DNA of 16,460 nucleotides from an uncultured Thermomicrobiales bacterium (GTDB lineage Bacteria; Chloroflexota; Chloroflexia; Thermomicrobiales; UBA6265), in NCBI GenBank assembly GCA_902806395.1, contig CADCWH010000141.1, positions 1-16,460 on the forward strand, in the 5' to 3' direction. The position numbers and the translations under genes are program-made. Position 1 is the stretch's first letter, and each line of letters opens with the position of its first letter. The notes under the pieces are model-generated. The model searched no databases. It had not been told where the DNA came from and saw only the letters and a program-made list of their open reading frames with translations. Shown piece by piece: positions 11,747 through 16,460 of the stretch.

Positions 11747-13072
11747 ATGGCAAACCCTCCGCGTTCGACAGCCCGTGGCGACGTGCCCCGCTTCTCGAAC
11801 GAGGCGATGGCCGTCAAGGCGCGCCAGCGGCGGGAGACCGTCGCGGTCGAAGCGATCACCTTCCCCCTGATCGTGGGCGCGGTCCACTTCATCATCGTCC
11901 AACTCGTCGCCAGCGCCGCCTTCTTGAATGGGAACGTCCGCGAGGACTCGGCACCGTACCGATTCGTCCCGACCCGGATGCCGGGCTGGGCCCACTATCT
12001 GGTCGAGCCGCTGCGCCACTGGGATGGTCTCTGGTACAAGCTGCTCTCCGAGGAGGGGTACGGCAACCAGGGCAAGGATGCCTACGCCGCGTTTTGGCCC
12101 CTCTACCCCTGGCTGATGCGGGCCGGTTCGGAGATCTCCGGGGCCGCCACCGAGACGGTCGGCTGGGTGATCAGCAATGTCGCCTTCGTCCTCGCGCTCG
12201 GCGTCATCTACCGCCTGGTGGCGCTGGACTTCGACCGGGGGGTGGCCCGGGCCACGCTCTGGGCCCTGGCCCTGTTCCCGACCGCGGTCTTCTTCTCGGC
12301 CGTCTACACCGAGTCACTGTTCCTGCTCCTCGCCGCTTGGGCCCTTCTCTCCGCCCGGACCGGCAACTGGCTCGGGGCAGGATTGATCGGCGCCCTGGCC
12401 GCCCTGACCCGCTCCCAGGGAGTGTTACTGCTGGCCCCGTTCGCCGTCCTCTTCCTCCAGCAGCATGGCTCCGACCTGCGGCGCTGGGTGCCCAGTGCCT
12501 TCTACGCCGCCTTCCCCGCCCTCGGCCCGGCCCTCTTCGCTTGGCACCTGGACCAGCGCGGGGTCGCTGCCGATCTGTTCATCACCGTCCAGGAGCAGTG
12601 GGGCCGCTACCGGGCCGCGCCCTGGGAGACGGTGCGGACCGGATTCACCGGCGACACCTGCTACCAGGGCATCAACTGCGGCGCCGAGTGGGGCTGGCTG
12701 GGCGACCTGCTCCGGAGCCCGACGTGGGGCACACTGACGAGCGCCGAGTTCCGCGTCGCCTTCGCGGAGAGCGACACCCTGGAACTGACCTGCACCCTGC
12801 TGTTCCTCGGCTTGGCCCTGGTCGGCCTGCGGCGCCTGCCGCTCTACCACAGCGCGTACATTTGGCCCGCCCTGCTGATCCCCCTCTACGGTCCGGGCCT
12901 GCGCCATGCCCTGATGAGCATCCCCCGGTTCGGCCTGGTCTTGTTCCCGCTCTTCATCGTCGCGGTCCTGCTGGTGCAGAGAGCCAAGGTCGGCATCCCC
13001 CTCCTGATCGCCTCGGCCCTGCTGATGGCCGCCCTGACCGCCCAGTTCGCCCAGTGGTACTGGGTGTCCTGA
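11747..13072 (+). CDS. PIG-V-like mannosyltransferase family membrane protein
   Basis: This 441-residue multi-spanning membrane protein resembles the bacterial relatives of PIG-V, GT-C-fold mannosyltransferases that use polyprenyl-phosphate sugars on the outer face of the membrane. The first helix (about 37-60) leads into a loop with 'HWDGLWYKLLSEEGY' (91-105), whose Trp-Asp is the expected catalytic motif, and 'FWPLYPWLMR'. Further hydrophobic segments lie near 139-160, 170-200, 208-238, 250-267, 349-362, 370-384, 395-411 and 416-433. 'LALFPTAVFFSAVYTESLFLL' and 'SIPRFGLVLFPLF' are family-typical. Two Cys at 305 and 311 in a long outside loop could pair. ATG 11747 is preferred over 11711 because a promoter occupies 11711-11739; ATG 11807 is another possibility. 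The donor and acceptor are unknown; a glycolipid or glycoprotein envelope role is likely. Confidence 0.8.
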   Translation: MANPPRSTARGDVPRFSNEAMAVKARQRRETVAVEAITFPLIVGAVHFIIVQLVASAAFLNGNVREDSAPYRFVPTRMPGWAHYLVEPLRHWDGLWYKLLSEEGYGNQGKDAYAAFWPLYPWLMRAGSEISGAATETVGWVISNVAFVLALGVIYRLVALDFDRGVARATLWALALFPTAVFFSAVYTESLFLLLAAWALLSARTGNWLGAGLIGALAALTRSQGVLLLAPFAVLFLQQHGSDLRRWVPSAFYAAFPALGPALFAWHLDQRGVAADLFITVQEQWGRYRAAPWETVRTGFTGDTCYQGINCGAEWGWLGDLLRSPTWGTLTSAEFRVAFAESDTLELTCTLLFLGLALVGLRRLPLYHSAYIWPALLIPLYGPGLRHALMSIPRFGLVLFPLFIVAVLLVQRAKVGIPLLIASALLMAALTAQFAQWYWVS

Positions 13073-13195
13073 GCGAGGCGATGTGGGGCCTGAGACGTGA
13101 CCGGAGGCTAGAACCGCCTCGCCGGTGACACCGGTCGGCTGGGCCGCGTCATGGTCCGCCACGGATCCCGTGTCAGTCGTCTGATCGCCGGCGCA

Positions 13196-13516
13196 TCTCA
13201 GGGTAGCGAACACGTTCGCCGCGTCGATCGTGAAGTCCTCCACGACCCGAGACCGGTGAACGGTCCCCTCGGGCGGCAACGGGTGAAAGACGCCACTCTC
13301 CAGGACCAGCGTCTCCCACGTCCGGGCCACCGGCTCGACCAACCAGTACTCCCCGACGCCAAACCGGGTGTAGAGGGCGAGTTTCTGGATGCGGTCTCGC
13401 CGCCGGGTACCCGGAGACGCGATCTCAACGCCGAGGTCGGGCGGCTCGGTCATCCAACGGCGTGGTCGGCCAAATCTATCCTCCCTCCTCGGTCGGAGTG
13501 CCCCACTCTCGGCCAT
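13196..13516 (-). pseudogene. Uma2-family (DUF820) nuclease fragment
   Basis: Minus-strand codons between about 13444 and 13196 encode the C-terminal half of a Uma2 domain: 'PPDLGVEIASPGTRRRDRIQKLALYTRFGVGEYWLVEPVAR' in two blocks, then 'FTIDAANVFATLR'. Uma2 proteins have a PD-(D/E)xK nuclease fold; the Asp, Glu and Lys of 'PDLGVE...KLALY' are present. The N-terminal half, with its usual 'ELIDGEL' and 'PSPxHQ' motifs, is absent in all three minus frames upstream. The normal stop is also gone: the frame runs on to 12425, antisense into the mannosyltransferase gene. I therefore call a truncated remnant with an open 3' end. The upstream edge at 13516 is simply the first in-frame ATG, and residues before the Pro-Pro-Asp do not look like Uma2. 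It could still be expressed as a short, probably inactive protein. Confidence 0.65.
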
Positions 13517-13530
13517 GGCGTCAACGAGCG

Positions 13531-13556
13531 GCGTCCCGTCCCCGGGGACGGGACGC
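13531..13556. promoter_or_regulatory. Perfect 26-bp palindrome, possible operator or attenuator
   Basis: GCGTCCCGTCCCC is followed directly by its exact reverse complement. It ends five bases before the -10-like TACAAT at 13562-13567, so it covers the region where a spacer and -35 box would be. That suits a repressor or activator site controlling the thiamine-diphosphate enzyme gene. As RNA it would form an 11-bp stem. The regulator is unknown. Confidence 0.45.
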
Positions 13557-13561
13557 TGGCG

Positions 13562-13567
13562 TACAAT
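13562..13567 (+). promoter_or_regulatory. Possible -10 box (TACAAT) of the TPP-enzyme gene
   Basis: TACAAT matches five of six consensus bases and is isolated in GC-rich sequence. There is no TTGACA-like partner at 16-18 bp; that zone is occupied by the palindrome, which would fit an activator-dependent promoter. It would leave a leader of about 175 bases before ATG 13748, containing GC-rich palindromes such as GCGGGCCCGC (13652-13661). Confidence 0.4.
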
Positions 13568-13747
13568 GCCGGGCGGAACGTCGATCGGACGGGGCGCCTA
13601 CCGTGGTGGTGGCGCGAATGAGGGCGCGCGCGGGGACCCGCGAGGGTGACGTGCGGGCCCGCGAGCGGGATGGGGGACGGCGTGGCGCAGGTCATCGGGG
13701 GACAGGGGCGAGCGGGTTCCAGCGGGACGGCGACGGCGGTGGAATCG

Positions 13748-15367
13748 ATGACCGGCGGCGAGGCCCTGGTCCGTTCGCTGATCGCGGAGGGGATCGACAC
13801 CGTCTTCGGATTGCCCGGCGTGCAGCTCGACGGTGCCTTCGACGCCCTGTATCACGTCCAGGACCAGATCCGGATCTTCCACACCCGGCACGAACAGGCC
13901 ACCGCCTACATGGCCGACGGCTACGCCCGCTCGACCGGCAAGGTGGGCACCTGCCTGGTGGTCCCCGGTCCGGGCCTGCTCAATGCCAGCGCGGCCCTCT
14001 CGACCGCCTATGCCTGCAACTCGCCGGTGCTGTGCGTCTCGGGCCAGATCCAGTCCGACCTGATCGGTGTCGGGCGGGGTTTGCTGCACGAGATCCCCAA
14101 CCAGCTCGAGATGGTTCGCTCGGTCACCAAGCACTCCGCCCGGGCGACGATCCCGGCCGACATCCCCGCCCTGGTCCGCGAGGCCTTCCGCCACCTGCGC
14201 ACCGGCCGCACCCGCCCGGTCGAGATCGAGATCCCGCAGGACACGCTCCACGCCCGGGGCGAGGTCGAACTCCTCGCCCCGATCTCCGGTGAGTCCCGCG
14301 AGCGGCCCGCGGGTGACCCGGACCTGATCCGCCAGGCCGCCAAGCTGCTCGGCGGCGCCCGCGCCCCCCTCATCTTCTCCGGCGGCGGCATCATCGGCTC
14401 GGAGGCCAGTGCGGAGCTGCTTGCCCTGGCCGAAGCGCTCGGTGCCCCCGTCGTAATGACCAGCAACGGCAAGGGGGCCATCTCCGACCGGCACGAACTG
14501 GCGATGAACACCGTCGCGGCGATCCAGCTCATCCCCGGTGCCGACGTGATCCTGGCCGTCGGGACCCGGTTCGTCGAGCCGGCGACCAGCCACTGGGGCG
14601 TCAAGCCGGGCCAGACCGTGATCCAGATGGACATCGACCCGGAGGAGATCGGCCGCAACATCGCCATCACGGTCGGCATCCAGGCCGACGCCAAGGCCGG
14701 CCTAGCCGCCCTGCTCGACGAGGTCGCCCGGGTGGGCGGCAGCCGCCCCTCTCGTACGGCGGAACTCGCGGAACTGAAGCGCTCGGTGCGGGACCGGCTG
14801 GACACCGTCCAGCCCCAGGCAGGCCTCGCCCACGCGATCCGGGCCGAGCTGCCCGACGAGGGCATCCTGGTCTCGGAGATGACCCAGATCGGCTACTGGT
14901 CGAACGTGGGCTACCCCGTCTACCGGCCCCGGACCTTCATTACCCCCGGCTACCAGGGCACCCTCGGCTACGGCTTTCCCACCGCGCTCGGGGTCAAGGC
15001 CGGCAACCCCGACACCCCGGTCGTCTCGGTCAACGGTGACGGCGGCTTCGGCTTCGCCCTGAACGAATTGGCGACGATGGCCCAGCACGAGATCGCCCTA
15101 GTCGCGGTCGTCTTCGACGATGGGGCCTACGGCAACGTGCGCCGCATCCAGCGGGACCAGTTCGCGGGTCGGACGATCGCCTCCGATCTGAAGAACCCCG
15201 ACTTCGCCAAGCTGGCCGAGGTCTTCGGGATCACCGGCCGCACGGCGGGGGATGCGGGCTCGCTCCAGACCCACCTCCGCGAGGCGATCGCCGCCAACGA
15301 GCCGACCCTGATCCACGTCCCCGTCGGCGTGATGCCCAACCCCTGGACCGTCCTCGGCCTGCGCTAG
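13748..15367 (+). CDS. Thiamine-diphosphate-dependent enzyme, acetolactate synthase superfamily
   Basis: This 539-residue protein has the three-domain layout of the acetolactate synthase/benzoylformate decarboxylase group. The N-terminal pyrimidine-binding domain (about 1-165) begins 'MTGGEALVRSLIAEGIDTVFGLPG' (in family register from residue 1) and has the cofactor-activating Glu49 in 'RHEQATAYMADGYAR'. A central domain spans about 185-320. The C-terminal domain has the diphosphate/Mg motif 'NGDGGFGF' (Gly430-Asp431-Gly432), ending in 'VVFDDGAYGNVRR', where Asp458 is at the metal-binding position that is Asn in many relatives. It would make or break C-C bonds next to a carbonyl from a 2-keto acid; the substrate cannot be fixed. 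No small regulatory subunit or branched-chain gene is nearby, which argues against biosynthetic IlvB. The family alignment favours ATG 13748; in-frame starts at 13646, 13670 and 13682 would add up to 34 low-complexity residues. Confidence 0.88.
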   Translation: MTGGEALVRSLIAEGIDTVFGLPGVQLDGAFDALYHVQDQIRIFHTRHEQATAYMADGYARSTGKVGTCLVVPGPGLLNASAALSTAYACNSPVLCVSGQIQSDLIGVGRGLLHEIPNQLEMVRSVTKHSARATIPADIPALVREAFRHLRTGRTRPVEIEIPQDTLHARGEVELLAPISGESRERPAGDPDLIRQAAKLLGGARAPLIFSGGGIIGSEASAELLALAEALGAPVVMTSNGKGAISDRHELAMNTVAAIQLIPGADVILAVGTRFVEPATSHWGVKPGQTVIQMDIDPEEIGRNIAITVGIQADAKAGLAALLDEVARVGGSRPSRTAELAELKRSVRDRLDTVQPQAGLAHAIRAELPDEGILVSEMTQIGYWSNVGYPVYRPRTFITPGYQGTLGYGFPTALGVKAGNPDTPVVSVNGDGGFGFALNELATMAQHEIALVAVVFDDGAYGNVRRIQRDQFAGRTIASDLKNPDFAKLAEVFGITGRTAGDAGSLQTHLREAIAANEPTLIHVPVGVMPNPWTVLGLR

Positions 15368-15405
15368 GCCCGCCTCCGGACCGCGTGGACCTACCACCCA
15401 ACACC

Positions 15406-15440
15406 CGTGCCGGGCGAGAAGCCTCATCTCGCCCGGCACG
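15406..15440. terminator. Convergent hairpin, probable bidirectional terminator
   Basis: CGTGCCGGGCGAGA (15406-15419) pairs perfectly with 15427-15440 around a 7-base loop, a 14-bp stem. It lies 38 bases after the TPP-enzyme stop and 51 bases after the methyltransferase stop on the other strand. No T-run follows on the plus strand; the minus-strand side (GGTGTTGGG) is slightly T-rich. Its placement between two convergent genes supports termination for both. Confidence 0.7.
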
Positions 15441-15491
15441 AATCGTGAGGAGACCGCGACCGTGCCCGGTGCGGTTCGTCCTACATCGCGG

Positions 15492-16169
15492 TCATGCCCG
15501 GCGGGCGACCACCGTCCAGAGCGGGTCGCCGCCACCGAAAGGACCCCGCCGGGGCAGGTTGGCCTCCACGGTCGGCTCTCCAAACCCGCCCGCCTCGGCG
15601 AGGTAGGCGGCAACGAGGCCCGGCCGGGCGGCGTCCGGCGTCTCCTGCCAGATCCGGACCGCCTTGGTGCCGAACATCCGGTTGCTGAAGCTGATCAGCA
15701 GCACGCCGCCCGGCCGGAGCACTCGGGCGATCTCCCGCAGGACCCCGACCGGTCGGGTCAGGTACTGGATCGAGACCGTGATTAGGACCGCGTCGAAGGT
15801 GCCGTCGGCCATCGGCAGGGTCGGGTCGGCATTGAGGTCCTGGACCCACCAGTCGTCGAGGCGGGCATTGGCGGCCAGTTCGTCCGCGTTGAGGCCGTGC
15901 CCGACGACCCGGCCCAGCGGTAGCGCGGCGTCCGGCGGCAAGTGGGAGACCCACGAACTCATCAGGTCCAGCACGTCCGCACCGAGCGGCACATGGCGAC
16001 GGATTGCCGCCGTGACCGCCGCGACTGCCCCCTCGTCGATGTGATAGACGTAGCGGGGCGATTGGTAGAAGAGCGTGTCGGCGGACGGGTCCGGACGGTC
16101 GAAGGCGTTGGCGGAGAAGGCCGTACCTGCTTCCGACTCCCGCCGCTGGTGGTCATCGCTGGTGATCAT
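15492..16169 (-). CDS. Class I SAM-dependent methyltransferase
   Basis: This 225-residue protein has a single Rossmann-like methyltransferase domain. The SAM-binding strand reads 'DVLDLMSSWVSHLP' (65-78), in place of the usual DxGxGxG glycine loop. This variant is known to me from a conserved family of uncharacterised bacterial methyltransferases. Later motifs are 'VGHGLNADELAAN' (89-101, acidic loop variant), 'WWVQDLNADPTLPMADGTFDAVLITVSIQYL' (motif II, about 107-137) in two parts, and 'EIARVLRPGGVLLISFSNRMF' (motif III, 146-166), followed by 'TKAVRIW'. The substrate is unknown. ATG 16169 is chosen because GGGAG lies eight bases upstream; the frame stays open to 16397, but the extra 76 residues match nothing. 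It is convergent with the TPP-enzyme gene across a shared hairpin, with no evident functional link. Confidence 0.87.
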   Translation of the reverse strand: MITSDDHQRRESEAGTAFSANAFDRPDPSADTLFYQSPRYVYHIDEGAVAAVTAAIRRHVPLGADVLDLMSSWVSHLPPDAALPLGRVVGHGLNADELAANARLDDWWVQDLNADPTLPMADGTFDAVLITVSIQYLTRPVGVLREIARVLRPGGVLLISFSNRMFGTKAVRIWQETPDAARPGLVAAYLAEAGGFGEPTVEANLPRRGPFGGGDPLWTVVARRA

Positions 16170-16460
16170 GGTCCATGCTCCCGGTAGGGTCTGGTGGATG
16201 GTTACGACCTCGGTCGTGCCGCCGGACATGCCAAGGATGTGCCGCTGTTTTCGGCCACTGTGGTCGAGGCATCGGCGGGACGGGGTCATCTGGTATCCGT
16301 GTTCGTCGAAACCGGCGTACGCACGGTCGCGGATAGAAACCCTGTCGGAGTGCCGCTTCCTACGCCGTCCATCTCGGACGATCGGTCCGATCTCCACCCC
16401 AATCCCGGCAGGAGTGTTGCCCTGCGGGCTGTCGCTTTGAGACGCCGGGCGCAGCGAGCG
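16170..16460. other. Window end, no recognisable gene
   Basis: These 291 bases upstream of the methyltransferase gene contain short open frames on both strands, but none has recognisable motifs or a good ribosome binding site. The local GC content looks somewhat lower than in the genes. The region presumably holds the methyltransferase promoter, but I could not identify a convincing pair of -35 and -10 boxes; a minus-strand TTGGCA near 16230 has no -10 partner at usable spacing. Confidence 0.4.

Noticed and set aside
13073..13122. GCGAGGCG/CGCCTCGC inverted repeat just after the mannosyltransferase stop
   Set aside because: The stem is 8 bp with a 34-base loop and no T-run; not distinguishable from chance at this GC content.
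10840..13128. A 762-codon plus-strand frame spanning the SDR and mannosyltransferase genes
   Set aside because: It is antisense to the SDR and out of frame with the mannosyltransferase, with Pro/Arg-rich nonsense composition; such long frames are common in GC-rich DNA.
16075..16440. Plus-strand frame at the window end as a gene
   Set aside because: No homology pattern, no ribosome binding site, and it overlaps the start of the methyltransferase gene antisense.

Overview
This is a GC-rich, gene-dense bacterial window. The gene content (a YfhO-type membrane protein, NurA/HerA next to Mre11/Rad50, a Uma2-type remnant, PRC-barrel proteins, a PIG-V-like mannosyltransferase) and the mixed GTG/ATG starts best suit a Chloroflexota lineage, perhaps Thermomicrobia-like. 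An actinobacterium or another GC-rich phylum cannot be excluded from the sequence alone. No rRNA, tRNA, CRISPR array, insertion sequence or phage gene was recognised.

Layout. Positions 1-333 hold the 3' end of a YfhO-like membrane protein gene. A non-coding stretch follows, with a compact predicted three-way-junction fold and a possible -10 box. From about 630 to 8141 lies the centrepiece, a four-gene plus-strand operon: nurA (nuclease), herA (hexameric translocase), mre11/sbcD (nuclease) and rad50/sbcC (SMC-like ATPase with a zinc hook). The last three are tightly packed, with 4-base GTGA and ATGA overlaps. This is the complete archaeal-style DNA end-resection set in one bacterial transcription unit. 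Together the four would tether DNA ends, start processing (Mre11-Rad50) and resect long tracts (HerA-NurA).

From 8283 to 11552 the genes are on the minus strand: an SDR-family oxidoreductase with a substituted catalytic Tyr/Lys pair, a two-domain PRC-barrel protein, and a nucleoside phosphorylase-like protein whose 3' end overlaps a DoxX-family membrane protein gene. A strong hairpin lies between the PRC and phosphorylase genes. The SDR gene is divergent from a PIG-V-like mannosyltransferase gene (11747-13072, plus strand), and plausible sigma-70-type promoters face both ways between them. The mannosyltransferase promoter is placed so that its mRNA could be leaderless.

From 13073 to the end there is a decayed Uma2-family nuclease fragment (minus strand), a perfect 26-bp palindrome just upstream of a -10-like box, a thiamine-diphosphate-dependent enzyme of the acetolactate synthase superfamily (13748-15367), a strong 14-bp-stem hairpin, and a convergent SAM-dependent methyltransferase (15492-16169, minus strand). 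The last 291 bases hold nothing recognisable.
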